Translations under genes and position numbers: made by a program
The notes under the pieces: model-generated
Database searches by the model: none
Seen by the model: only the letters and a program-made list of their open reading frames with translations
What the model was told of the DNA's origin: nothing
Origin: Shinella zoogloeoides
GTDB lineage: Bacteria; Pseudomonadota; Alphaproteobacteria; Rhizobiales; Rhizobiaceae
Direction: 5' to 3'
Length of the DNA: 64,000 nucleotides
Assembly: GCF_003574625.1 (NCBI RefSeq)
Contig: NZ_QNUJ01000003.1
Location: forward strand, 186,001-250,000
Shown: positions 27,741 to 36,285 of the stretch, piece by piece
How positions within the stretch are numbered: position 1 is the first letter of the stretch
Layout of the letters: each line of letters opens with the position of its first letter

Positions 27741-28838
27741 ATGCAAGCCAACCGTCTTTCCTTCGACGTCAAGCCGAACGCCCATCCCATGGACGAGGCA
27801 AGCCGTCTCAAGGCCTTCGAAAACCTGGGCTTCGGAACGCTGTTTTCCGACCATATGGCCGTCGTGCGGTGGAGCGCGGACAAGGGCTGGCATGGCGCCG
27901 AAATCACGGCGCGCGCGCCGTTCCCGATCGATCCGGCCAGCAGCGTCCTGCACTATGCGCAGGAAATCTTCGAAGGCATGAAGGCATATCGCACGGCGGA
28001 TGGCCGCGCGGTCCTGTTCCGCCCGGAGGAGAACGCGCGCCGCTTCAACGACTCTGCCCGCCGCATGGCGATGCCGGAACTGCCGGAGGCGGACTTCCTC
28101 GCCGCCGTCGAGGCGCTGGTGCGGATCGACGCGAAGTGGATTCCTGAAGGCGAGGGGAGCCTTTACCTGCGTCCCTTCATGTTCGCCAGCGAGACCTTCC
28201 TCGGCGTTCGCCCGTCGAAGGAATATATCTTCTGCGTCATCGCCTCGCCGGTCGGCCCCTATTTCAAGGGCGGCGCAAAGCCGGTGAAGATCTGGGTTTC
28301 CGAGACCTATACCCGCGCGGCCGCCGGCGGCACGGGCGCCGCCAAGTGCGGCGGCAACTATGCCGCAAGCCTCGTCGCGCAGTCGGAAGCGGCGGCGCAG
28401 GGCTGCGACCAGGTCGTATTCCTCGATGCCGCCGAGCATCGCTGGATCGAGGAACTGGGCGGCATGAACGTCTTCTTCGTCATGCAGGACGGTTCGATCA
28501 CGACGCCGCCGCTCGGCGGCACCATCCTTCCCGGCATCACGCGCAAGTCCCTCGTCGCGCTTGCGCGCGAGGAAGGCTTCACCGTCAACGAGGAGCGTTA
28601 TTCCTTCGATCAGTGGAAGGCCGACGTCGAGAGCGGCAAGGTGACGGAAGCCTTCGCCTGCGGCACGGCTGCGGTCGTCGCCGGCATCGGCACGGTCAAG
28701 CATTCCGGCGGCGAGTTCCGGATCGGTAACGGCGAGACCGGCCCGGTCACCGACAAGCTGCGCGAGGCGCTGGTCGGCATCCAGCGCGGCACCCGCGAAG
28801 ACAGGCACCATTGGGTCCGCGCCATCGAAGGCGCGTAA
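27741..28838 (+). CDS. ilvE: Branched-chain amino acid aminotransferase
   Basis: A 365-residue class IV (fold IV) PLP enzyme of the longer BCAT2-type subgroup, interconverting Leu, Ile and Val with their 2-oxo acids. GTGAAKCGGNYAASLVAQ contains the PLP lysine, EELGGMNVFFV is the conserved strand after it, and GTAAVVAGIGTVK is near the C-terminus. ASSVLHYAQEIFEGMKAYR is the N-terminal family motif. Length is normal. A possible upstream ribosome site is weak (ATCATCTCC before the ATG). Confidence 0.92.
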   Translation: MQANRLSFDVKPNAHPMDEASRLKAFENLGFGTLFSDHMAVVRWSADKGWHGAEITARAPFPIDPASSVLHYAQEIFEGMKAYRTADGRAVLFRPEENARRFNDSARRMAMPELPEADFLAAVEALVRIDAKWIPEGEGSLYLRPFMFASETFLGVRPSKEYIFCVIASPVGPYFKGGAKPVKIWVSETYTRAAAGGTGAAKCGGNYAASLVAQSEAAAQGCDQVVFLDAAEHRWIEELGGMNVFFVMQDGSITTPPLGGTILPGITRKSLVALAREEGFTVNEERYSFDQWKADVESGKVTEAFACGTAAVVAGIGTVKHSGGEFRIGNGETGPVTDKLREALVGIQRGTREDRHHWVRAIEGA

Positions 28839-28872
28839 GCCGCCCGCGCGAGTGGCTGCCTAGAGTCTGAAC

Positions 28873-28908
28873 CGGCCCGCCCTCATCGAGCTTCGAAGAG
28901 GCGGGCCG
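28873..28908. terminator. Hairpin between convergent genes
   Basis: A 9-bp perfect stem: CGGCCCGCC at 28873-28881 pairs with GGCGGGCCG at 28900-28908, with an 18-nt loop. It lies between ilvE (plus) and the LuxR gene (minus). No T run follows, so it may be a weak or factor-assisted terminator. Confidence 0.5.
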
Positions 28909-28920
28909 TTCGATTCCGGC

Positions 28921-29796
28921 TCAGATGCGCTGCGACCTGTCGAGGCCGAGCAGCCGTGCCATGAGTTCGATGCGCGAGGAGACGTCCAGCTTCTGATAGG
29001 CGCGTTTGCGGTGCGTCTTCACGGTCTCGGTGCTGACGTCCAGTTCCTCGGCGATTTCCTTCTCCGAAAGGCCGGCGATCAGGGAGCGCATGATCTGCAG
29101 CTCCCGCGCGGAAAGCTCCGCCGAGCCGAGCCGCCGCAGCCCGTTGCGGATCGGGTCGTTGTCGGTTTCCAGATGCTTTATGCGCTTGTCCCAATGCTGT
29201 TTGCAGACGGCCAGCATGGAGGCGTAGATGGGCTCGACGGAAGCGAGGTCGGCCTGGCTGAAGCCGCGGTTGCCGCTGCGATACAGGGCAACCTGCACCG
29301 TGTACTGGTCCGAGAGGCGAAGGGCGAGGTCCATCTCCTTCAGGCGCTTGGGCCAGCCGGCGGTGAGATAGCCGATCTCCTCGCCATCGTCGATCTCCAG
29401 CATCTCCGCGGCCGAGGAGGGTTTGCGAAGCTGCGGGGTGCGCGCGAGCTTCTCCATCAGGTAGAAACCGCTCTTCATCTTGCGGCGATGCATCTGGAAG
29501 AACGGACTGTGCGTGAAGGTGTGCTTCAGGTACGAGCCGAGCACGTCTTCGTGAATTCGTTCGGGCGCAGAGCGGCTGCTGACTTCCACCAGCGTATTGT
29601 CCCGGTAGAGCGAGATCATCGCGAGGTCGAAGGAGATCAGCTCCTGCAGGGTCTCTGTCAGGTGGCGGTCGAATTCGGGCCGCTCTGAAGCCTGGATGAG
29701 GCGCGCCAGCGCGTCGTCCGACCGGCGCGTCGTCGGAGGGCGGACACGCTCGGGGATCGCCAAGCGTGTCGCAGGGGCGTTATCGGACAAGGACAT
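28921..29796 (-). CDS. LuxR-family transcriptional regulator
   Basis: A 291-residue protein with an N-terminal sensor-like region (about 30-200, including MISLYRDNTLVEVSSRSAPE) without clear autoinducer-binding residues. The C-terminal GerE helix-turn-helix has LSARELQIMRSLIAGLSEKE and VSTETVKTHRKRAYQKLDV. GGAGACGTGC precedes the ATG at 29796. It follows the SDR gene by 36 bp on the same strand, making it the last member of the GntR-cupin-SDR operon. The signal is unknown. Confidence 0.87.
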   Translation of the reverse strand: MSLSDNAPATRLAIPERVRPPTTRRSDDALARLIQASERPEFDRHLTETLQELISFDLAMISLYRDNTLVEVSSRSAPERIHEDVLGSYLKHTFTHSPFFQMHRRKMKSGFYLMEKLARTPQLRKPSSAAEMLEIDDGEEIGYLTAGWPKRLKEMDLALRLSDQYTVQVALYRSGNRGFSQADLASVEPIYASMLAVCKQHWDKRIKHLETDNDPIRNGLRRLGSAELSARELQIMRSLIAGLSEKEIAEELDVSTETVKTHRKRAYQKLDVSSRIELMARLLGLDRSQRI

Positions 29797-29832
29797 GCAC
29801 GTCTCCTTATCTCGAACGTCGGTTCGATCGGA

Positions 29833-30588
29833 TCAGCTGATCGAGTAACCGCCGTCCACGGGAATAACGCTTCCGGTAATGAACCCGGCATGGGGGCCGG
29901 CAAGGAAGAGCGCGATGCCGCGCAGATCCTCGGGGCGCCCCCAGCGGGCCATCGGTGTGCGGGAAAGGATCGGCCCGGCGCGTGACGGGTCGTTCTGCAG
30001 GGCGACGGTCAACGGGGTTGCGATCCAGCCCGGCGCGATGGCGTTCACCCGGATGCCCTTGGGGGCATAGGCGATTGCGAGGGACTTCGTCAACTGCGCA
30101 ATGCCGCCCTTGGAGGAGGAATAGCCCGGAACCAGCCCGCCGCCGAAGAAGCTGAGCATCGAGGCGATGTTGATGATCGACCCGCCGGACCTTTCGAGAA
30201 GCGGCGCGGCCGCCTCGCACACGCGCATCGAGCCGTTGAGGTTGATGTCGACGACCTTCTCGAAGACCTCCGCGTCCAGCTCTTCGCCCCGGCGGATGAT
30301 GCCGGCGCAATTGACCACGACGTCGAGGGCCTCGAAGGCGGAGACGAAGCCGCGCACCGCCTCGGTGCTGCGCACGTCGAGGAGGCGGTGGACGATGCCG
30401 GACGCGCTTTCCCGCGCGTCGGCTTCCGCGATTTCACGCTCCGTCGCGCCGGTGGCGACGACATGGGCGCCGGCATCGCGGAAGGCTTCCGCGAGCGCCC
30501 CGCCAATGCCGCCCGTGCCGCCGGTCACCAGGACCGTGCGGCCCTCGAGCCAGCCCGCGGCCCAATCAGCGGATGAACTGGTCGACAT
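29833..30588 (-). CDS. Short-chain dehydrogenase/reductase
   Basis: A 251-residue classical SDR. VLVTGGTGGIGGALAEAFRD is the NAD(P)-binding glycine motif, VVNCAGI the adenine-side strand, and the catalytic Tyr/Lys pair is in GYSSSKGGIAQLTKSLA after IINIASMLSF. ITGSVIPVDGGYSIS is the C-terminal substrate loop typical of gluconate 5-dehydrogenase and 2-deoxygluconate dehydrogenase groups. The start at 30588 is chosen for GGAG upstream; it overlaps the cupin gene by 23 bp, showing coupling. The substrate is not assignable. Confidence 0.9.
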   Translation of the reverse strand: MSTSSSADWAAGWLEGRTVLVTGGTGGIGGALAEAFRDAGAHVVATGATEREIAEADARESASGIVHRLLDVRSTEAVRGFVSAFEALDVVVNCAGIIRRGEELDAEVFEKVVDINLNGSMRVCEAAAPLLERSGGSIINIASMLSFFGGGLVPGYSSSKGGIAQLTKSLAIAYAPKGIRVNAIAPGWIATPLTVALQNDPSRAGPILSRTPMARWGRPEDLRGIALFLAGPHAGFITGSVIPVDGGYSIS

Positions 30589-31063
30589 AATCCGCTCCGA
30601 GCCCGACTTTCTCATAATGCGCACGACACATGTCGATCTTGGTGAAGACGTCCTCGTAGCCGATCTGCTTGTTCTCCTCGTTGAGGTAGACCATGCAGCC
30701 CGAGATGTTGAAGAAGGTGATCATCTCGCCGCAGTCTTCCGGAACGTTCAGCGTGTGGATCTCGCCCGGCGGCTCGTAGACGAAGGAGCCTTCCTCGGCG
30801 ACCCAGTCGTGCTCGAAATAGTGCCACTTGCCCTTCAGCACCATGCCGAAGACCGGGGCAGGATGCAGGTGGCGCGACAGGATGCCCGAGCGCGTGACCT
30901 TGAGCAGGTTGCACCACTGGCCGGTCAGCGTGTTGAGGAACATCGGGCGGAAGAAGACGTTCGGCGCCTGGGGAACCCAGACGCGATCGTCGTCGGGAAT
31001 GGCCTTGAGGGCAATTTCGCTCGGGGCGAGGACATGGGTCGACCCCTTCATGTTTGTATACAC
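30566..31063 (-). CDS. Cupin protein of the 2,4'-dihydroxyacetophenone dioxygenase-like family
   Basis: A 165-residue single-domain cupin. GILSRHLHPAPVFGMVLKGK has the first metal-binding His pair and Glu-equivalent region. EGSFVYEPPGEIHTLNVPE has the second cupin motif with the last His. The segments match my memory of 2,4'-dihydroxyacetophenone dioxygenase-type proteins, which cleave a C-C bond with Fe, but many members have other roles, including isomerases. GTG at 31063 is preceded by GGAG at 7 bp. The downstream SDR overlaps it. Confidence 0.82.
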   Translation of the reverse strand: MYTNMKGSTHVLAPSEIALKAIPDDDRVWVPQAPNVFFRPMFLNTLTGQWCNLLKVTRSGILSRHLHPAPVFGMVLKGKWHYFEHDWVAEEGSFVYEPPGEIHTLNVPEDCGEMITFFNISGCMVYLNEENKQIGYEDVFTKIDMCRAHYEKVGLGADYVDQFIR

Positions 31064-31115
31064 GCGCTTACTCCTTGGTTGGTTCGGTGAGGCCGCATGG
31101 GCTCGGGACTTGGGA

Positions 31116-31823
31116 TCAGCCGACGAGGCCTGCCTCCTTCATGCGGCGGGTGGTGAAGGTGATGGTGGCGGTCATGGCCGCGCGCGCCGCCTCGGGATCG
31201 CGCTGGCGGATCGCCTCGATGATGGCGAGGTGGTTGGAAAGATTGGCCCGGTAGTTTTCCATGTGGTTGGCCGCCACCGAGAACAGGATGCCGAGAATCC
31301 CGTCGATGGCGGAATCGAAGGCTTCGAGAATGGGATTGCCGGTCGCGCTCAGGATGGCGAGGTGGAAGGCCCGGTCGGCCGTGATGGCTGCCGTGGTATC
31401 GCCGGCCGCCGCCGCCGCCTCCATGCGCGCGAAGGCGGTCTCGATGGCGATGATCTGCATCCGGTCCGCCCGCTCGGCAACGAGGGCCGCGGCGGCGGGC
31501 TCGAAGACGAGGCGGGCCTCGTTGATCGCCGACATGAGATCGGCCGCATGGCCGCGGCTCGCCATCACCCAACGCAGGACGTCGCGGTTGAGGACGTTCC
31601 AGCGCGCGCGCTCCGTTACCACGGTCCCGCGGCGCAAGGCCGTCTCCACGACCCCGAGGCTGCCGAGCACGCGGATTGCCTCGCGCACCGTCGAGCGGCC
31701 GACATCGCAAAGCTCCATCAGTTCCGGCTCGGTCGGGATCGTCTGGCCGACGGGATAGTCGCCGCGGGCGATCGCCGTTCCCAGCCAGTCCAACACCTCG
31801 TCCGCGCGCTTTTCCCGGGCCAT
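31116..31823 (-). CDS. GntR-family regulator with FCD ligand-binding domain
   Basis: A 235-residue FadR-type GntR protein. The N-terminal winged helix includes IPTEPELMELCDVGRSTVRE and AIRVLGSLGVVETALRRGT. The FCD domain (about 85-220) is all helical, with DRAFHLAILSATGNPIL carrying metal/ligand residues. AGGA precedes the ATG at 31823. It lies next to a perfect palindrome (31858-31874) and probably binds it to control both its own operon and the divergent ABC operon. Ligands of this class are often organic acids or sugar acids. Confidence 0.9.
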   Translation of the reverse strand: MAREKRADEVLDWLGTAIARGDYPVGQTIPTEPELMELCDVGRSTVREAIRVLGSLGVVETALRRGTVVTERARWNVLNRDVLRWVMASRGHAADLMSAINEARLVFEPAAAALVAERADRMQIIAIETAFARMEAAAAAGDTTAAITADRAFHLAILSATGNPILEAFDSAIDGILGILFSVAANHMENYRANLSNHLAIIEAIRQRDPEAARAAMTATITFTTRRMKEAGLVG

Positions 31824-31857
31824 CCGTCGATCCTGTGAATAATATGATGGCTTCCAG

Positions 31858-31874
31858 TTATCATCAGATGATAA
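31858..31874. promoter_or_regulatory. Perfect 17-bp palindrome, probable GntR/FCD operator
   Basis: TTATCATCAGATGATAA has 8-bp arms around one central base. It sits 35 bp upstream of the GntR gene and about 190 bp upstream of the divergent ABC transporter gene. Size and symmetry suit a FadR-type dimer. Confidence 0.7.
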
Positions 31875-32064
31875 AATCGACAAGTCTGATTGAACGGCTG
31901 TCTTCCTCTTTCCGCGTTTCAGGCGTAAGGGGCCGGCCATGGCAATCATGCGCCGCAACGCTGCCGCCGGCTCACAGGCTTTCGCTCGGCTTGTCCCCCC
32001 GCGAGAGGATATTTGGGCATGCCGGCATCTGGTAGACAGCGGACGTCAATCTCGGGAGGACCCC

Positions 32065-32844
32065 ATGAAACTCAAGTCTCTGCTCGCATCGGCCTTCTTC
32101 GTCGTCGGTGCAACCGTCGCCCATGCCGACAACATCAATGTCGCGACCAACATCGCCAACCCGCCCTTCGAATTCCAGGACGGCGCCGGCACCCTGATGG
32201 GCTTCGAAGTCGACCTCCTGAACCTCGTCGGCGAAAAGCTCGGCAAGACGGTCGAATTCCAGGAAATGCCGTTCCAGAGCCTGTTCGCGGCCGTTCAGTC
32301 GAGCCGCTCGGATATCGCCATCGGCTCCATCACCATCACGCCGAAGCGTCTCGAAGCCGTTTCGTTCACGCAGCCCTTCTACGATGCCAACCAGTGCCTG
32401 ACGGTCGCTTCGGCCAGCGGCATCAAGGGTGTCGAGGGCCTCGAAGGCAAGGCACTCGCCGTCATCACCGGCACGACCGGCGAGATGTGGGCCAATGAGA
32501 ACGAAGGCAAGCTGAAGATCGGCTCGGTCAACCGCTACGACGGCAATCAGGACCCGATGCTGGACATCGCGACGGGCCGTATCGACGGCCTCGTGCACGA
32601 TTGCCCGATCGATGCCTATTACATCAAGGACAAGCCGCAGTTCGCCATCGTCGCGACCATCCCGACGCAGGAACAGTTCGGCCTGATGCTGCCGAAGGGC
32701 AGCCCGCTTCTGGAGCAGGTCGACGGCATCATCACCGACCTGAAGAAGGACGGCAAGCTGGCGGAGCTGCACAAGAAGTGGTTCGGCATCGACGCCGCCG
32801 CCGATTCGAGCACCATTACGGTTCAGCCGATTCCGGGGCGCTAA
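32065..32844 (+). CDS. Polar amino acid-type ABC transporter substrate-binding protein
   Basis: A 259-residue periplasmic protein of SBP family 3. It has a signal peptide (LKSLLASAFFVVGATVAHAD) and the family signature with PPFEFQDGAGTLMGFEVDL then LFAAVQSSRSDIAIGSITIT. GGGAGGA precedes the ATG at 32065. The permease and ATPase follow. Family 3 proteins bind amino acids, opines and related small zwitterions. With the aminotransferase as the fourth gene, an amino compound is likely. Confidence 0.9.
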   Translation: MKLKSLLASAFFVVGATVAHADNINVATNIANPPFEFQDGAGTLMGFEVDLLNLVGEKLGKTVEFQEMPFQSLFAAVQSSRSDIAIGSITITPKRLEAVSFTQPFYDANQCLTVASASGIKGVEGLEGKALAVITGTTGEMWANENEGKLKIGSVNRYDGNQDPMLDIATGRIDGLVHDCPIDAYYIKDKPQFAIVATIPTQEQFGLMLPKGSPLLEQVDGIITDLKKDGKLAELHKKWFGIDAAADSSTITVQPIPGR

Positions 32845-32914
32845 GCCTCCCGTCCACTCCCAATCAACGTTCGGCTTGGATGCGTCCGGGCCGAACACTC
32901 CATCGAGGGATCGC

Positions 32915-33583
32915 ATGGATCTGTTCACGACATTCTTCAACATCGACGTGCTGATCCAGGCGGCGCCGCTGTTGCTCAAGGGCTTCTGGCTGACGGTTCA
33001 GCTCGGCGCGGTGAGCCTTGTGATTTCTCTAGCGCTCGGCCTTCTGCTGGTTCTGGTTCGTCTTTACGCGCCGACCCCGTTGCGCTGGCTGTCCATCTGT
33101 TACATCGACCTGTTCCGCGCGGTTCCGCTGCTGGTGCTGTTGATCCTCGTCTATTATGCCCTGCCGTTCGTCGGCATCCGCCTGTCCTCCTTCTGGGCGG
33201 CGGCGGCGGCGCTTTCGGCGGTCGCCTCGGCCTATATGGCCGAAACCTTCCGCGCCGGCATCGAGGCCGTACCGAAGGGGCAGTTCGAGGCCGCGCAGTC
33301 GCTCGGTTTCGGCTGGCCGCGCATGATGTCCGACATCATCCTGCCGCAGGCGATGCGTCTCGTCGTACCGCCGACCACGGGCGTGTCCATCGGCCTGATC
33401 AAGGATACCGCGCTCGGCTCGGTCGTCGCCATGCCCGACCTTCTCAAGCAGGCAACGCAGACGCAGGCCTTCTACGCCAATCCGTCGCCCCTCGTCGGCG
33501 CCGCGCTGCTGTACCTGATCCTTCTCCTGCCGCTGGTGCGCCTGGTCAGCTTCCTGGAAGCCCGCAAGAAGCCCTCGCGCTGA
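32915..33583 (+). CDS. Polar amino acid-type ABC transporter permease
   Basis: A 222-residue inner-membrane protein with about five transmembrane helices. GFWLTVQLGAVSLVISLALG is the N-terminal HisM/GlnP motif. ETFRAGIEAVPKGQFEAAQS is the EAA loop that contacts the ATPase. As the only permease in the cluster it would work as a homodimer. GAGGGATCGC precedes the ATG at 32915, 70 bp after the binding-protein gene. Confidence 0.92.
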   Translation: MDLFTTFFNIDVLIQAAPLLLKGFWLTVQLGAVSLVISLALGLLLVLVRLYAPTPLRWLSICYIDLFRAVPLLVLLILVYYALPFVGIRLSSFWAAAAALSAVASAYMAETFRAGIEAVPKGQFEAAQSLGFGWPRMMSDIILPQAMRLVVPPTTGVSIGLIKDTALGSVVAMPDLLKQATQTQAFYANPSPLVGAALLYLILLLPLVRLVSFLEARKKPSR

Positions 33584-33617
33584 TGGGTGCGCCCGCAGCC
33601 TTTTCGGAGCAACCGAC

Positions 33618-34391
33618 ATGAGCCAGAATACGCCTGCGCCTTCGAGCGCCGACCCGATCATTGCGATGCGCAATGTCGAAAAGCACTACGGCACCTTCCA
33701 CGCGCTGCAAGGCGTCAACCTCGAAGTCAAGCGCGGCGAGGTGGTCGCCATCATCGGGCCGTCGGGCTCGGGCAAGTCGACGCTGATCCGCTGCATCAAC
33801 CGTCTCGAGACCATCTCCTCCGGCGAGATCGTCGTCGATGGCGTGAAGGTGGAGCAGGGCAAGAACCTTGCGCTGGTGCGCGCCGAAGTCGGCATGGTCT
33901 TCCAGCAGTTCAACCTCTTCCCGCACATGACGGCGCTACGCAACGTCGCCATCGCGCCGATCCGCGTGCGCGGCATCGCCAAGGCGGAAGCCGAAAAGCG
34001 CGCCCGCCAGCTTCTGGAGCGCGTCGGTCTCGGCGCGCATATGGAAAAGTTCCCCGACCAGCTTTCGGGTGGCCAGCAGCAGCGCGTGGCGATTGCCCGC
34101 GCGCTCGCCATGGAACCGGCGGTCCTGCTTTTCGACGAGCCGACCTCGGCGCTCGATCCGGAAATGGTCGGCGAGGTGCTGGACGTCATGCAGAGCCTTG
34201 CGGCAACGGGCGTCACCATGCTCGTCGTGACGCACGAAATGGGCTTTGCCCGCCGCGTAGCGCACCGCGTCGTCTTCATGGAAAGCGGCCAGATCATCGA
34301 GCAGAACGCGCCCGATGCGCTGTTCGACACGCCGCGGACCGAGCGCGCCAAGGCCTTCCTCAGCTCCATCATGCATGGCGCTGCCGGCTGA
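33618..34391 (+). CDS. Polar amino acid-type ABC transporter ATP-binding protein
   Basis: A 257-residue GlnQ/HisP-like ATPase. Walker A is GPSGSGKSTL, the Q loop VFQQFNLFPHMTA, the signature LSGGQQQRVAIARALA, Walker B LLFDEPTSALDPE and the switch His VTHEMGFA. It lies 34 bp downstream of the permease, in the standard order SBP-permease-ATPase. Energises uptake of the substrate bound by the protein at 32065-32844. Confidence 0.94.
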   Translation: MSQNTPAPSSADPIIAMRNVEKHYGTFHALQGVNLEVKRGEVVAIIGPSGSGKSTLIRCINRLETISSGEIVVDGVKVEQGKNLALVRAEVGMVFQQFNLFPHMTALRNVAIAPIRVRGIAKAEAEKRARQLLERVGLGAHMEKFPDQLSGGQQQRVAIARALAMEPAVLLFDEPTSALDPEMVGEVLDVMQSLAATGVTMLVVTHEMGFARRVAHRVVFMESGQIIEQNAPDALFDTPRTERAKAFLSSIMHGAAG

Positions 34392-34421
34392 TTCAAAACG
34401 CATAAACGAAAGTCACGCACG

Positions 34422-35594
34422 ATGATTGACACCGCTGTCGAAGCGCGGCCTGCTGTCCGCGCGCTCTCCAGTTCGCTCATCCGCGAGGTCGCGAATGCCG
34501 CGATGGGGGCATCCAATGTCCTGCCATTCTGGTTCGGCGAATCCGACACGCCCACGCCGCAGTTCATCCGCGATGCGGCGGCGGACTCTCTCCTGAAAGG
34601 CGAGACGTTCTATTCCCAGAACCTCGGCCGGCCCTATCTGCGCGAGGCAATCGCGGCCTACCAGAGTGCGCTTCTCGGCTGCAGCATTTCCGCCGACCGG
34701 GTGATCGCCGTCGGTTCGGGCATGAGCGGCCTGCAGATCGCCCTGCAGCTCGTCCTGTCGCCGGGCGACCGCGTGGTGGCGGTTACGCCGCTCTGGCCGA
34801 ATATCAGCGAGGCGCCGCTCATCCTCGGCGCGAATGTCGAGCGCGTCGCGCTCTCGGTCGATGACGGCCGCTGGTCGCTCGACGTGGACAAGCTGCTTGC
34901 CGCGCTGACGCCGGACACGCGCATGGTCATCATCAATTCGCCCAACAACCCGACGGGCTGGACGATCGATGACGAGAGCATCCGCACCATCCTCGCCCAT
35001 TGCCGCAAGCACGGCATCTGGATCCTCGCCGACGAGGTCTACCAGCGTCTGGTCTACGATGCCGCGCAGTCCTTCGCCCCGTCCTTCCTGCGGCACTATC
35101 AGGAAGGCGACCGGATTCTCGCGGTCAACAGCTTTTCCAAGGCCTGGTCGATGACCGGCTGGCGCGTCGGCTGGATGGTCGTTCCGCACGCGCTGATCGC
35201 GGATGCGACCAAGCTGGTCGAGTACAATTTCTCCTGCATCTTCGAGCCGACCCAGCGGGCTGCGACCGTCGCGATCCGCGAGGGGGAGGGGGAAGTACAG
35301 CGCCTGCGCGCCCATCTCACCAGGACCCGCGCGCTTCTCGTCGAGGGCCTGCGCGGCATGAACCGCGTGAGCGTACCGGAAGCCGGCGGCGCCATGTATG
35401 CGTTCCTTCGCATCGAAGGCTACGAGAATTCGCTGGAGCTGGCGCAGCGGCTGGTGCGGGAAGTGGGCCTCGGTCTTGCACCGGGCGCCGCCTTCGGCGC
35501 AGAGGGCGAGGGCTGGCTGCGCTGGTGCCATGCCGTCTCGGAAGACAAGCTCGTCGACGGCCTCGAGCGCCTCAAGGACTTCCTGCGCAAGTAG
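34422..35594 (+). CDS. Class I/II PLP-dependent aminotransferase
   Basis: A 390-residue fold-I aminotransferase. INSPNNPTGWTID is the Asn-Pro motif, ILADEVYQRLVYD contains the Asp that contacts the pyridine nitrogen, and NSFSKAWSMTGWRVGW contains the PLP lysine. It resembles aspartate/aromatic-type enzymes, but the substrate is unclear. It is the fourth gene of the amino acid-type transport operon, 30 bp after the ATPase, so it probably acts on the imported compound. Confidence 0.9.
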   Translation: MIDTAVEARPAVRALSSSLIREVANAAMGASNVLPFWFGESDTPTPQFIRDAAADSLLKGETFYSQNLGRPYLREAIAAYQSALLGCSISADRVIAVGSGMSGLQIALQLVLSPGDRVVAVTPLWPNISEAPLILGANVERVALSVDDGRWSLDVDKLLAALTPDTRMVIINSPNNPTGWTIDDESIRTILAHCRKHGIWILADEVYQRLVYDAAQSFAPSFLRHYQEGDRILAVNSFSKAWSMTGWRVGWMVVPHALIADATKLVEYNFSCIFEPTQRAATVAIREGEGEVQRLRAHLTRTRALLVEGLRGMNRVSVPEAGGAMYAFLRIEGYENSLELAQRLVREVGLGLAPGAAFGAEGEGWLRWCHAVSEDKLVDGLERLKDFLRK

Positions 35595-35602
35595 GACCAT
35601 GC

Positions 35603-35630
35603 CGCTCCCGGTCCGAACGCACCGGGAGCG
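35603..35630. terminator. Hairpin between convergent aminotransferase and btaB
   Basis: A 10-bp perfect stem: CGCTCCCGGT at 35603-35612 with ACCGGGAGCG at 35621-35630, 8-nt loop. No strong T run follows. It fills the 43-bp gap between converging genes. Confidence 0.5.
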
Positions 35631-35637
35631 TCCGCCT

Positions 35638-36285
35638 TCAATCCTTCCGGATGATGGTGATCCATGAGAAGCCGCGGTGAAGCCGCTTCTCCACGCTGCG
35701 CCCGGCCTGTTCAGCGGCGACGGTGAAGAGATCGGCGCGCGGCGTCACGTGATGCCAGTCGAGCCAGCGGGTCATGGCGCGGCCGAACCAGCGCGGCAGG
35801 CCTTGCATATCGCCGAAATCCGCTATGTGCAGCTCGCCGCCCGGGGCAAGGCGCGTCATCGCCTCCGCCACGACATGCCGCCATTGCGGGATCATCGAGA
35901 CGGCGTAGGAAATGAAGATTCGGTCGTAACCCTTCTCACCGAAGGCCGATTGCGGATCGAAGGCGGCGGCATCGGCCCGCGCCAGCCGGACCCTGTCGCC
36001 AAGGCTGGCGCCCTCGATCGCATCTTCTGCAGCCGCGAGCATTTCCTGCGAAATGTCGATGCCGTGGAAGCGGGCTTCGGGGTAGAGCATCGCGGCCTTC
36101 ACCAGATTGCGGCCCGTGCCGCAGCCGATTTCCAGCACCGCGCCGCCGGGCTTTGGGCGGAGGCCGGCGAGCATCGGGTCGCGGCCGAGCAGGTAATATT
36201 TGCGCGTCGCGTCATAGATGCCGAACCGCCGCTGCCAGCGGTAGATCCGGTCCATCAGCAGGGCGTGGTCGGAGACCGCGCTCAT
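35638..36285 (-). CDS. btaB: Betaine lipid N-methyltransferase BtaB
   Basis: A 215-residue class I SAM methyltransferase. VLEIGCGTGRNLVKA is the SAM-binding motif I, FHGIDISQEMLAAA the acidic loop and YDRIFISYAVSMIP the motif-II region. Its start overlaps the BtaA stop as ATGA. BtaB adds three methyl groups to diacylglyceryl-homoserine, forming the phosphorus-free membrane lipid DGTS, usually under phosphate limitation. Assignment rests mainly on the adjacent BtaA. Confidence 0.88.
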   Translation of the reverse strand: MSAVSDHALLMDRIYRWQRRFGIYDATRKYYLLGRDPMLAGLRPKPGGAVLEIGCGTGRNLVKAAMLYPEARFHGIDISQEMLAAAEDAIEGASLGDRVRLARADAAAFDPQSAFGEKGYDRIFISYAVSMIPQWRHVVAEAMTRLAPGGELHIADFGDMQGLPRWFGRAMTRWLDWHHVTPRADLFTVAAEQAGRSVEKRLHRGFSWITIIRKD

